From contig CAZLWL010000028.1 in NCBI GenBank assembly GCA_964563335.1, positions 1 through 28,581 on the forward strand: a stretch of 28,581 nucleotides of DNA, in the 5' to 3' direction. The notes beneath the pieces were generated by a model. It ran no database searches. It saw only the letters and a program-made list of their open reading frames with translations, and had not been told where the DNA came from. Below are positions 1-6,855 of the stretch, piece after piece; position 1 is the first letter of the stretch, and every line of letters begins with the position of its first letter. This DNA comes from QNBT01 sp964563335 (lineage in GTDB: Bacteria; Planctomycetota; Phycisphaerae; Sedimentisphaerales; Anaerohalosphaeraceae). The translations under genes were made by a program, and so were the position numbers.

Positions 1-66
1 CTTCTGTCATCTGACTTCTGTCATCTGACTTCTGTCCTCTGACTTCTGTCATCTGTCCTCTGGCTT
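1..66. repeat. Low-complexity tandem repeat (CTTCTGTCATCTGA type)
   Basis: The window opens inside a pyrimidine-biased tandem array built from variants of CTTCTGTCATCTGA and CTTCTGTCCTCTG. It stops just before the 3' end of lpxB. The same motif family forms a longer array at 5258-5369, and a purine-strand relative lies at about 19298-19335. The left boundary is outside the window. Confidence 0.8.
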
Positions 67-71
67 CTACC

Positions 72-1214
72 TTATGCTATCATCTCAAGAGCCATCTCGG
101 CCGTATTTTCCGATGCATTGCCTCTGGCCAACGGCTCGGCAAGTTCGACAAGCTCCCTGCTCACCTTAATAAGGCGGCCCCTGCTGCTCAAAAGCCGGAT
201 ACACTTGCCGAAGATCAACTCGGTCGAGGTAAAGTAAGGCATGAACTCACTTACCAGCTCCCGCCCCGCTAAGATGTTTACCAGGCTGAGATACCTCGTG
301 CGCGTCAGCCACTGCCCGAAAAGATGCCACAGAATCCTGCTCGACTGATACATTATGACCATTGGACACCCCGCCGCCGCCACCTGCAGCGTTGCACTTC
401 CGCTGGCGACCAGTGCAAGGTCCGCTCGCCTTGCCGCCTCGGCCACCGAGGCGATTGTATATTCGTATTCAAGGGGGCCGACCTTGTTTTCCTTCAGCAT
501 TTCCAGCTTTTGGTCATCGACGGCCGCGGCGGTAAATTTTGCCCCCGGCCACCGCCGGCTTATCCTGGTTGCTATCTTTTGCATCGCCGGCCACAGCAGC
601 TTTATCTCCGCAACCCGCGACCCCGGCAGAAGCAATATGTTCGCCCTTGCCGGTTCATACACGCTGTACGTTTTGTAGTCTTTCCTTGCATCTATACTTA
701 TCTCGTCAAACAGCGGATTGCCCACAAAGGTCGCATCCACCCCGCGGCCGGCGAACCACCTCTCCTCGAAGGGCAGCACGCACGCCAATTTATCGCACCT
801 GCGCCTGAGTTTGAATATCCGCCACGCCGCCCACGCCCAGAGCTGCGGAGCTACGTAAAATAACACCTTTGCGCCGGCTTTTTTGCCCGCCTTTGCAACG
901 TGAAAGTTAAACGCCGGCGAATCGCACACGATAACCAGATCCACGCGGTTGCTCTTGAAATAAGCACGGACGTCCTTCAGGACATTGTAATAGAAACCCA
1001 CCTGGCCGAAGGCGTTGTATATCATCGCCGCCCTGTGTGCGGTATCGGACAGAAGCTCACATCCCGCACCAGCCATCTTTTCACCGCCGACCCCGACCCA
1101 TTCAATCTCGCCGCCCGTTTTCTTCGTAACGGCCTTTATCAGCCCCGCGCAGTGGGCATCTGCGCTCGGCTCACACGCGCTTATAAATATCCGCTTTGTC
1201 TTGTTCTGCGCCAT
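72..1214 (-). CDS. lpxB: Lipid-A-disaccharide synthase LpxB
   Basis: LpxB is a GT19 glycosyltransferase that joins UDP-2,3-diacylglucosamine to lipid X to give the lipid A disaccharide, at the inner face of the cytoplasmic membrane. The 380 residues match the usual length. Visible blocks are the N-terminal SACEPSAD loop (12-19), D98 in IVCDSPAFN, VAPQLWAW (121-128), the arginine-rich KLRRRCDK segment followed by LPFE, FVGNPLFD (163-170), LLPGSR (195-200) and a C-terminal SGSATLQ/YLSLVNILAGRE region. D98 and R200 sit where the family's catalytic Asp and Arg are expected. The ATG is preceded by an AAGGA Shine-Dalgarno. No other lipid A gene is in the window. It indicates an outer membrane with lipid A. 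Confidence 0.95.
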   Translation of the reverse strand: MAQNKTKRIFISACEPSADAHCAGLIKAVTKKTGGEIEWVGVGGEKMAGAGCELLSDTAHRAAMIYNAFGQVGFYYNVLKDVRAYFKSNRVDLVIVCDSPAFNFHVAKAGKKAGAKVLFYVAPQLWAWAAWRIFKLRRRCDKLACVLPFEERWFAGRGVDATFVGNPLFDEISIDARKDYKTYSVYEPARANILLLPGSRVAEIKLLWPAMQKIATRISRRWPGAKFTAAAVDDQKLEMLKENKVGPLEYEYTIASVAEAARRADLALVASGSATLQVAAAGCPMVIMYQSSRILWHLFGQWLTRTRYLSLVNILAGRELVSEFMPYFTSTELIFGKCIRLLSSRGRLIKVSRELVELAEPLARGNASENTAEMALEMIA

Positions 1215-1399
1215 ATTGTCCTTAAGGCTTCAGATTAACTGTGGAACAGCCGGTTTACGGCCGCGATTATAATTGACTTCCCTCGGTTGTGCAAACTGTT
1301 CGATTCGCCCGGTTGGCCGGATTTCACCTGCCCCGGATTAATTAGTTCGTAGTTCATAGTTCGGAGACGGAGTACAGATGACGCCTGACCCGGGGCCGA

Positions 1400-1915
1400 T
1401 TAGGGCCAGAAGGCAGCCACCGCGACGGTAAACCAGATAACAACGCCGATGGCGAATTTTGCCGTCGTTCCGAACAACACACCGAAACCCGCCCCCACGC
1501 CGGAGCGGACAGACTCTTCCATCTTCTTTCCGCCCATAATCTCAAGCCCCCACGCACCCAACCCTCCGCCGACACATGCCCCTGTCAACGTACCTAAAAA
1601 TGGAATCGGTATCAGAAAAGTGCCAACCACAGCACCGGTAACCGCACCACCCAAGGCCCCAAACATACCTAACCAGCCCGCGCCTGCCTTTTTCGCTCCG
1701 CCCGCACCGCCTAAAAACTCCACCACCTCGCCCAAAACAGCCAACAACGTTATAGCGATTAGAACATATATCGAAAACACATGCTCGTCCCAGCGCCACC
1801 ACGCGAATAGGACGGTCGATATCACTATCAGCCAGTTGCCCGGCAGCGCAAAAACGACTAATCCCAGCCAGCAGGTATTCAAAGAAATCAGCACAATCAG
1901 CCATATATAAATCAT
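1400..1915 (-). CDS. DUF456 family small membrane protein
   Basis: This 171-residue hydrophobic protein has the DUF456 pattern: an N-terminal helix (IYIWLIVLISLNTCWLGLVV), a PGNW motif, a second hydrophobic stretch, then a glycine-rich segment with AGGAKKAGAGWLGMFGALGG and FLIPIPFLGTLTGACVGG. DUF456 proteins are inner-membrane proteins of unknown role. The reading frame stays open further upstream to about 2245, but that extension has a different composition and runs through two strong hairpins, so I take the ATG at 1915, where the membrane protein begins. No convincing Shine-Dalgarno is visible there. It is transcribed away from the SMP-30-like lipoprotein gene and is not obviously co-transcribed with lpxB, which starts 185 bases downstream. 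Confidence 0.8.
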   Translation of the reverse strand: MIYIWLIVLISLNTCWLGLVVFALPGNWLIVISTVLFAWWRWDEHVFSIYVLIAITLLAVLGEVVEFLGGAGGAKKAGAGWLGMFGALGGAVTGAVVGTFLIPIPFLGTLTGACVGGGLGAWGLEIMGGKKMEESVRSGVGAGFGVLFGTTAKFAIGVVIWFTVAVAAFWP

Positions 1916-2008
1916 GAGGTAATTGTAAGGGGAAAAGTGAATGTGCAAAAGTAAAAACAGAATTTGATTTCCAGCTTGCAGGCCATGCAAAGCCGACGGT
2001 ATAATAAT

Positions 2009-2062
2009 TATTATCTGTTGCAAAAGCAACAGATAATATTTAGCCCCGCCCGCCGGGCGGGG
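2009..2062. repeat. Two adjacent strong hairpins in a divergent intergenic region
   Basis: Hairpin one has a perfect 13-bp stem (2009-2021 with 2026-2038) and an AAAA loop. Hairpin two is CCCCGCCC, loop GCC, GGGCGGGG (2044-2062). They lie between the divergent DUF456 and SMP-30-like genes, where a terminator for an upstream gene is not expected. The second belongs to a dispersed GC-rich hairpin family seen elsewhere in the window (near 4145-4165, 6095, 20760 and 19370-19390). Confidence 0.75.
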
Positions 2063-2102
2063 TTTCATACATATTTTAGTCTGTAGGATGGGCAATCCCG
2101 CG

Positions 2103-2123
2103 TGTCCCGATTTATCGGGGACA
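2103..2123. repeat. Imperfect palindrome TGTCCCGAT-TT-ATCGGGGACA
   Basis: This is a near-perfect inverted repeat with one bulged base, about 40 bases upstream of the SMP-30-like lipoprotein start. The core TCCCGATTTATCGGGG recurs at 5468-5483, and related versions (CCCGACACCTCGGGG, CCCGATACCTCGGGG) occur near 4104, 5963 and, inverted, 19371. Recurrence in unrelated contexts argues for a REP-like repeat and against a gene-specific operator. Confidence 0.6.
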
Positions 2124-2163
2124 TGTCGGGACCCATGCCCAGGAATCTGAAAGGAGAATTTCA

Positions 2164-3036
2164 ATGAAGCGAGTACTGTATGGTCTGATGATTTTGTTGG
2201 TGGTGGCAATAGCGGGGTGTGAAGAAAACTTAAGCGTTGTCGCACCGGGCGCCCGGGTTGAGAAACTTGCCGGCGGATTCGAGTTCACCGAGGGTCCCGT
2301 TTCCGACGGCAAAGGTAACGTATTCTTCACCGACATACCCAACAACAGGATTCACAAGTGGTCGCCGGATGGAAAGGTATCGACGTTTTTTGCAAACTCC
2401 GGCGGGGCCAACGGACTTTACTTTGACAAGGCCGGTAATCTCTTGGCCTGTCAAATGGACGCTCGCAAACTCGTCTCCATAGACAAGAACGGCAAGGCGA
2501 CGGTGTCGGCTGATAAGTACGACGGCAAAGTCCTCAACAGCCCCAACGACCTCTGGCTCGACCGAAAGGGCGGCATCTACTTTACCGACCCGCGATACGG
2601 CAGAAGGGACAACCTCCAGCAGGACGGCGAACACGTCTATTACCTCTCGCCGGACCGTAAAAAGCTTGTCCGCGTCGTTGATGATATGGTTCGCCCCAAC
2701 GGCCTGATTGGAACACCCGACGGCAAAAAGCTCTACGTCGCCGACCACGGTGCGGGCCGAACGTACCTGTACAGGATTAACCCTGACGGAACACTCTCCG
2801 ATAAGAAGCTCTTCGCGACCGAAGGCTCCGATGGCATGACGATTGACAATGAGCAAAATATCTACCTGACAACCGATGCGGTGCAGGTCTATGATTCCGA
2901 GGGTCTTCACAAGGAGACTATTAAAGTGCCTGAACGCCCCGCCAATGTTACCTTCGGCGGAAAAGACAAACGCACCCTCTTCATAACCGCCAGAACTTCG
3001 CTCTACTCAGTAAAAATGCGCACCAGAGGCTTGTAA
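2164..3036 (+). CDS. SMP-30/gluconolactonase-like lipoprotein
   Basis: This is a 290-residue six-bladed beta-propeller of the SMP-30/gluconolaconase/LRE family, whose members are mostly metal-dependent lactonases. Residues 1-19 form a lipoprotein signal peptide: MKR, a hydrophobic core, then AIAGC with the lipidated Cys at 19, so it should be membrane-anchored outside the cytoplasm. Residues in family metal-site contexts are E43 (FTEGPV), N128 (SPNDL), N179 (RPNGL) and D223 (GSDGM), so the enzyme looks intact. The C-terminal TLFITARTSLY block is typical and shows the gene is full length. The ATG follows AAAGGAG at 2151-2156 with good spacing. Substrate cannot be deduced. It converges with the hepT/mntA pair; a weak CCCGGC/GCCGGG dyad lies in the gap at about 3083-3110. 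Confidence 0.88.
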   Translation: MKRVLYGLMILLVVAIAGCEENLSVVAPGARVEKLAGGFEFTEGPVSDGKGNVFFTDIPNNRIHKWSPDGKVSTFFANSGGANGLYFDKAGNLLACQMDARKLVSIDKNGKATVSADKYDGKVLNSPNDLWLDRKGGIYFTDPRYGRRDNLQQDGEHVYYLSPDRKKLVRVVDDMVRPNGLIGTPDGKKLYVADHGAGRTYLYRINPDGTLSDKKLFATEGSDGMTIDNEQNIYLTTDAVQVYDSEGLHKETIKVPERPANVTFGGKDKRTLFITARTSLYSVKMRTRGL

Positions 3037-3111
3037 CACAAAGGCAAAGGCCGGGCCCAACGAAGTCGTCGGTCATATAAATCCCGGCGGTGTCATAACC
3101 CTTGCCGGGCT

Positions 3112-3441
3112 TCAGTCCGGGATCTGGGTGATAAACTTTTTCAGTTTCGGCAAATTTCCCTTGCAGGTTTCCCAGACTACCTTCTTATTTACTGCAAAGT
3201 ATTCATGTACCAAGAAGTTCCGCATATCTGTTGCATCCCGGAAAGAAACATCCGGATATTTGACATGAAAATCGTCACTCAAGTTGTTCGATGCCTCTCC
3301 TATTATCTCAAGCTCGCGAACTATAGCATCCACCATCATTTCATTATCGGCGAACTGCTCAAAGCTTACATCGGCCAGATAACTCTTAATCTTCTCGATA
3401 GCTTCGAGAATGTGTGCAAGATACGTTTTATCATCTTTCAT
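3112..3441 (-). CDS. hepT: HepT-like toxin ribonuclease (DUF86)
   Basis: A 109-residue all-helical HEPN protein of the HepT/DUF86 family, the toxin half of MNT/HepT type VII toxin-antitoxin modules. The diagnostic RX4HXY motif is intact as R74-NFLV-H79-E-Y81. In characterised systems R and H form the RNase site and the partner nucleotidyltransferase adds AMP to the motif tyrosine to neutralise the toxin. The upstream segment IVRELEIIGEASNNL is the usual family signature helix. The ATG at 3441 overlaps the 3' end of the antitoxin gene by 11 bases, so the two are translationally coupled with the antitoxin first. It points toward the SMP-30-like gene. Confidence 0.92.
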   Translation of the reverse strand: MKDDKTYLAHILEAIEKIKSYLADVSFEQFADNEMMVDAIVRELEIIGEASNNLSDDFHVKYPDVSFRDATDMRNFLVHEYFAVNKKVVWETCKGNLPKLKKFITQIPD

Positions 3442-3736
3442 AAAAATACTCCGCCTGTCGAAGCACTTCTTCTCGGAAATATTTACTGATGGCCTGTGGA
3501 GTCAAAAGGTCTATTTCTTTGCCTAAATGCTTTCGTAAGTTTCGCTGAATCTGCGCCAATTCAAAATATCCAATTTTCGCCGACGGCACAAAGTCAATGA
3601 GCACATCGACGTCGCTCTCATCTGTAGCCTCCCCAGCCACATACGAGCCGAAAATAGCCACGCTCTTTATGTCACCCACGTATGGGTTGCTCTTCACAGA
3701 CTCGGCCAACTTAGCTTTAATTTGCTCTTTATCCAT
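3431..3736 (-). CDS. mntA: MntA-like nucleotidyltransferase antitoxin
   Basis: A minimal nucleotidyltransferase of 101 residues that pairs with HepT; in studied systems it AMPylates and inactivates the toxin. The signature GSX10DXD is visible as G30-S31 ... D42-V-D44, and the third acidic residue is D76 in KEIDLLTP. I chose the ATG at 3736 (MDKEQ); a TTG 36 bases upstream would add 12 residues that do not fit the family start. No strong Shine-Dalgarno is seen at either. The gene overlaps hepT by 11 bases, the standard antitoxin-toxin arrangement. The module could be an addiction or anti-phage element within the surrounding mosaic DNA. Confidence 0.9.
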   Translation of the reverse strand: MDKEQIKAKLAESVKSNPYVGDIKSVAIFGSYVAGEATDESDVDVLIDFVPSAKIGYFELAQIQRNLRKHLGKEIDLLTPQAISKYFREEVLRQAEYFYER

Positions 3737-3913
3737 GTTGACCAGTGTAAATCCTGTATCGGCCAGTGTCAAACCAAAATACGCACTAAGGGCCTGTAGC
3801 TGCCAATAAAAATTCCGACGGCAAAAGTCTCAATTCCCGGCAGTTTCTGTTGTTTTGGCCGGCGGATATCTTATAATTGTCTCGGTTTATGTTAACATTG
3901 AAAGGACCCGATT

Positions 3914-4042
3914 ATGTGTGAATCGTGCGGATGTACCCCATGTGCCACGTGCGGCGGGGCGATTGAGGATGGCCTGTGCTCCGGCTGCGGCAAGCCGCCC
4001 GCTGAGTGCAATTGCGAACCCAAAGAATCTGAAGAATCTTAA
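3914..4042 (+). CDS. 42-residue cysteine-rich zinc-ribbon-like protein
   Basis: A small ORF starting MCESCGCTPCATCGG and ending EPKESEES. Nine of 42 residues are cysteine (2, 5, 7, 10, 13, 22, 25, 32, 34), in CxxCxC, CxxC (10/13), CxxC (22/25) and CxC groups that should bind one or two metal ions. It contains the CSGCGKP knuckle I associate with short zinc-ribbon proteins of planctomycetes and deltaproteobacteria. AAAGGA lies at a suitable distance before the ATG. It begins about 140 bases after the divergent mntA promoter region, and a TTATAATT-like stretch near 3871 could serve as a -10. Function is unknown; metal storage, redox or protein-protein roles would all fit. Confidence 0.75.
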   Translation: MCESCGCTPCATCGGAIEDGLCSGCGKPPAECNCEPKESEES

Positions 4043-4388
4043 TTCTTCGCCCCGTCTGCTAACAAGTCAGGGAGCACCGAATCCAGGCTGTTTAGCCCCA
4101 CGCGTCCCGACACCTCGGGGGCCCCTGGGCCCGGGATTTGTTTAGCCCCGGCCACCGTGGCCGGGGTCATCCCGACCAACGCGGAGGGATCTGCTAAATT
4201 CTCCGCGAAGCGGCTCCGTATTAGAAGTGACTTTATCCTGAGCGCAGCCGAAGGGATGTTATTTCCATCTTTCGTCCTCTGCCCGGGGTTATCCCGACAA
4301 AAACCTCTGCGTCAATACTACTCTGCGAAGTACCTGCTACGTAGCACGAGTTGTTTCGTAATGGGGGCTTATAAAGGCTGTTGGTGAA
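4043..4388. repeat. Gene-free repeat mosaic
   Basis: I see no gene here. The stretch strings together dispersed repeat fragments: a CCCGACACCTCGGGG palindrome near 4104, a GGGCCC-rich inverted repeat, a CCCCGGCC/GGCCGGGG hairpin at about 4146-4166, a block at 4167-4225 (GGTCATCCCGACC ... GCGAAGCGGCTCC) with a close second copy at 5869-5927, and TTTATCCTGAGCGCAGCCG at about 4232, echoed near 6036 and 20817. These look like intergenic repeats and not a degraded gene. Confidence 0.65.
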
Positions 4389-4535
4389 TTACTCGACGGT
4401 CACACTTTTTGCGAGGTTCCTCGGTTTATCAACGTCGTGGCCTCTCAGCACCGCCGCGTGGTAGGAAAGCAACTGCAGCGGTATCACGGTAAGCATCGGC
4501 TGGAGATAGTCAACCGCGTCCGGCACGGTGATTTT
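4389..4535 (-). pseudogene. glmS: 3' remnant of glmS
   Basis: Read on the minus strand, these bases give the final 48 residues of GlmS (glutamine-fructose-6-phosphate aminotransferase): VPDAVDYLQPML, VIPLQLLSYHAAVLRG, then HDVDKPRNLAKSVTVE and TAA. The end DxPRNLAKSVTVE is close to invariant in the family, so identification is secure. Only the last part of the second isomerase domain is present; an in-frame TAG lies immediately upstream at 4536-4538. The rest of glmS is not in the window. An HNH endonuclease reading frame abuts and partly overlaps the fragment. It is either a displaced gene end left by an insertion or a copy carried by a mobile element. Confidence 0.9.
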
Positions 4536-5224
4536 CTATTCACTATTTTGAATCGTTGCATCAGGTCTGGAAAGTTCAGGTACGCGAATTCACCAAAGAG
4601 TTCCATGGCTTTAATGTCGTATGATATCGCCGCCTCGATCTCATCACCGAAGTATCCTATAGTTGTCTTTTTCCCGTTCATGCTTATCTGTGCCACGAAT
4701 TTTCTTACAAGCTTTTTTAAGTAAACACCTTTATACTTCGACGTTCCGCCCTGCCGCGGCCGCTGATTATGAATGTTCTCGGCCCGCGTACAAAGCCGCA
4801 GATTGCTCCTCCTGTTATTCAGCCCGTTAAGGTCTCTGTGGTCAACGAAAAGATGACTCGGGGCGCCGGTAATCAGCCGGTGCATTTTTATTAATTTGCC
4901 TTTTTTTTGAGTTTCTGCATAGGATGTATGTTTGTGTTCTTTTACATGCCATTTGTATTGGTTTAACCAGTCGTAGTCAGCGGCATCGACGATGGCGAAT
5001 TTGCCCTGCGTTAGCGGTATCAGCCTGGCATCTTCTGCCAATGCGGCCGCAAGTTCGGGCGACACAATCTCGCGTGCCCGCTTGAAATTATCACAGCCCT
5101 CGCCCGCCTCTACCGCCCACCATTGACGCCGTGCCCCTTTCTTTCGGCTGCATATCAGCACCGCCGCACCCAAACCACTAAGCCCCTGCGAATACTCACA
5201 ATCCTCACATTTACCCTCTGGCAT
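4484..5224 (-). CDS. HNH-AP2 homing-type endonuclease with N-terminal Cys module
   Basis: A 246-residue protein from the ATG at 5224. Four cysteines (about 6, 9, 25 and 44, CEDCEY ... ICSRKK ... GEGCDNF) form a probable zinc module. Next come an HNH nuclease core (FVDHRDLNGLNN, RSNLRLCT, ENIHNQR; first His at about 129) and an AP2-like DNA-binding domain from SKYKGVY to FGEFAYLNFPD (about 162-219). FGEFAxLNFP is the usual end of such proteins; the last 20 or so residues here read out of frame through the glmS remnant. The frame is open upstream through the tandem repeat at 5258-5369, which would add a TEDRRQR heptad array, but that is probably read-through; another ATG lies at 5245. No strong Shine-Dalgarno is seen. 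The family includes free-standing selfish endonucleases. Activity is untested. Confidence 0.82.
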   Translation of the reverse strand: MPEGKCEDCEYSQGLSGLGAAVLICSRKKGARRQWWAVEAGEGCDNFKRAREIVSPELAAALAEDARLIPLTQGKFAIVDAADYDWLNQYKWHVKEHKHTSYAETQKKGKLIKMHRLITGAPSHLFVDHRDLNGLNNRRSNLRLCTRAENIHNQRPRQGGTSKYKGVYLKKLVRKFVAQISMNGKKTTIGYFGDEIEAAISYDIKAMELFGEFAYLNFPDLMQRFKIVNRKSPCRTRLTISSRCLP

Positions 5225-5257
5225 CGAGAATCCAGCATCTGGCATCGAGCATCCAGT

Positions 5258-5369
5258 ATCTGTCTTCTGTCTTCTGTCCTCTGTCCTCTGTCTTCTGTCC
5301 TCTGTCCTCTGCCTTCTGTCCTCTGTCCTCTGCCTTCTGTCCTCTGTCCTCTGCCTTCTGTCCTCTGTC
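5258..5369. repeat. 21-bp tandem repeat (CTTCTGTCCTCTG family)
   Basis: This array consists of units close to CTTCTGTCCTCTG followed by TCCTCTGC, about 21 bp each and nearly identical over the last units. Because the period is divisible by three it is open on the minus strand as a repeating heptapeptide TEDRRQR joined in frame to the endonuclease ORF. Relatives occur at 1-66 and about 19298-19335. A second repeat style (CTGGATGCTCGATGCC-like) lies between the array and the endonuclease start. Confidence 0.85.
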
Positions 5370-5674
5370 ATTATTTGGCCTCCAATTTTAAATTATTATT
5401 TAAACTTACTTTTTTGCGCGGAGTTTCGGGTGAGTACAAGGCGTTTGCCTGCCGCCGCCCGGAGGCGTCCCGATTTATCGGGGCATCGAGGACGTGCGGC
5501 CAGGCGAAAACAACGCCGTAATCGCCCGAAAGAACCGCAAAAAAAGCGGTCCCCCCGTAATTAGCACAAACTTGCACGTTTGATGCGAAAATCGGGAATT
5601 TTTTTGTCCGCCAAAATCGCTAAGTGCTTACAGCAAAAGGAATAAAAAAATTTTATTTTTTTCGCCGATAGCAA

Positions 5675-5705
5675 GATAGTGCAAGCGTGTTTGGTGCTAT
5701 CTGGA
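5675..5705. repeat. 31-bp exact direct repeat, copy 1
   Basis: The sequence from GATAGTGCAAGCG to GTGCTATCTGGA is identical to 6105-6135, 430 bp away. Similarity continues beyond the exact match (GTCCTGAATTCTTAG here against GTCCAGAATTATGAG there). The ends GATAG and CTATC are inverted, so each copy can fold. Confidence 0.85.
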
Positions 5706-6104
5706 CCTGTAAAGTCCTGAATTCTTAGAGCAGAGCTACGTAGCAATGCCGGATTTATATTCATATTTTAGCCACAGAGGACACAGAGGGTTTTTAGACA
5801 CAGATTAACGCTGATTAACGCAGACATGGCTTCAGGGTGAAACAATAGGCCACGCTAAAAATGCAGTGTCATTCCGACCGAAGCGGAGGAATCTGTTTAA
5901 ACAGCCCGCGAAGCGGCTCCACATTCGATGTTGAGCAACGCGAAATCTTGAGCTTTGCGAAATCCCGATACCTCGGGGCCGATACATCGGGGACCTGTCG
6001 GGGTTGAACGTTGAACGTTGAATGTTCGACGTGAGTTTATCCTGAGCTTGTCGAAGGGGATTTCGTGCTTCGGATTTAGGATTTCCCCGGCCTCCGGGCG
6101 GGGC

Positions 6105-6135
6105 GATAGTGCAAGCGTGTTTGGTGCTATCTGGA
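6105..6135. repeat. 31-bp exact direct repeat, copy 2
   Basis: Identical to 5675-5705. Between the copies lie further dispersed repeats and no gene. Whether the pair marks an excised or inserted element cannot be decided from one sequence. The TIR operon begins 135 bp after this copy. Confidence 0.85.
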
Positions 6136-6269
6136 TATATCGTGTCCAGAATTATGAGGTTGTTTTTTACCCAAAAAAACACTTGAAATAACGAACACTT
6201 TCGAGTAGTATTGTACTTGAGAGCACCGGCTCTTGGACAAAATCAAACTCTTTCAAAAGGGAACTGGAA

Positions 6270-6854
6270 ATGGCAAAAAGAATATTTTTTAGCTTTCATT
6301 ACCAAGATGTAATTGATTTTAGAGCTAATGTCGTGAGAAATCATTGGATGACTAAACCTAATCGTGCGTCAGCAGGATTCTTCGATGCATCTGTCTGGGA
6401 GGAGGCAAAGAAAAAGGGAGATGCCGAGATTAAACGACTCATTAATTCAGCTATTAAAAACACAAGTGTTATCTGCGTCTTAATTGGGACTTTGACACAC
6501 TTGAGAAAATGGGTTCGTTATGAAATTATGAAAGGCCTAAAAGTAGGAAATTTGATTTTAGGAGTTCATATAAATTCAATAAAGGGAAAGGATAAAAAAA
6601 CAAAACCGCTTGGAAGGAATCCATTAGATTATCTATGTGTCGGATTTTCTGATACAGGAGTAACTGCTACACTCTACGAGTGGAAAAATGGGAAATGGCA
6701 AAAATATACAGAGGTTGATGGTAATGCATCTTGGCAAATTGACGCAGTAGAAGAGAAATATAGAGGAAAAGAATTTCAACTTTCGAAAATATTCTCTACA
6801 TACGATTGGGACAAAAGTAATGGGTACAATAATTTTTCTAATTGGGTGAATTGA
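6270..6854 (+). CDS. ThsB-like TIR domain protein (DUF1863 / MTH538-type)
   Basis: A 194-residue single-domain protein that starts MAKRIFFSFHYQDVIDFRAN and continues with NRASAGFFDASVWEEAKKKG, an IKRLIN ... NTSVICVLIG strand-helix pattern and WVRYEIMKGL. This is the TIR-like fold of Thoeris ThsB, which on phage infection converts NAD into an ADP-ribose-type signal. E85 in RYEIMKG lies where the TIR catalytic glutamate is expected. GGGA lies about 9 bases before the ATG. The stop is followed after one base by the ATG of a membrane protein gene, so the two are surely coupled. Both are visibly AT-richer than the flanking genes, suggesting acquisition. ThsB activity is known for the family; that this copy is an anti-phage sensor is inference. 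Confidence 0.85.
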   Translation: MAKRIFFSFHYQDVIDFRANVVRNHWMTKPNRASAGFFDASVWEEAKKKGDAEIKRLINSAIKNTSVICVLIGTLTHLRKWVRYEIMKGLKVGNLILGVHINSIKGKDKKTKPLGRNPLDYLCVGFSDTGVTATLYEWKNGKWQKYTEVDGNASWQIDAVEEKYRGKEFQLSKIFSTYDWDKSNGYNNFSNWVN

Positions 6855-6855
6855 T

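Larger units (their letters stand above)
5372..6269. repeat. About 0.9 kb gene-free repeat-rich region
   Basis: I see no gene that I can support. The stretch contains a TCCCGATTTATCGGGG palindrome (5468-5483), a small ACCGC/GCGGT hairpin near 5536-5552, two exact 31-bp direct repeats (5675-5705 and 6105-6135), a CCACAGAGGACACAGAG / GATTAACGCTGATTAACG unit (5771-5826), a copy of the GCGAAGCGGCTCC block (5869-5927), CCCGATACCTCGGGG (about 5963), a TTGAACGTTGAACGTTGAA tandem (about 6004-6022) and a CCCCGG/CCGGGCGGGG hairpin (about 6086-6103). Open frames here are low-complexity or translate the repeats. The last ~80 bases before 6270 presumably hold the promoter of the TIR operon. Confidence 0.7.

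Noticed and set aside
1916..2245. N-terminal extension of the DUF456 protein to 281 residues
   Set aside because: The extra part translates hairpins and a dispersed repeat and overlaps the start of the SMP-30-like gene; the family begins near residue 111 of that frame.
4484..4541. Final residues of the endonuclease frame as a genuine C-terminus
   Set aside because: They are glmS codons read in the wrong frame; the family normally ends at FGEFAxLNFP.
5371..6182. Small minus-strand open frames sharing a PDSTKHACTI peptide
   Set aside because: The shared peptide is the translation of the 31-bp direct repeat. No ribosome binding site or family resemblance supports a gene.
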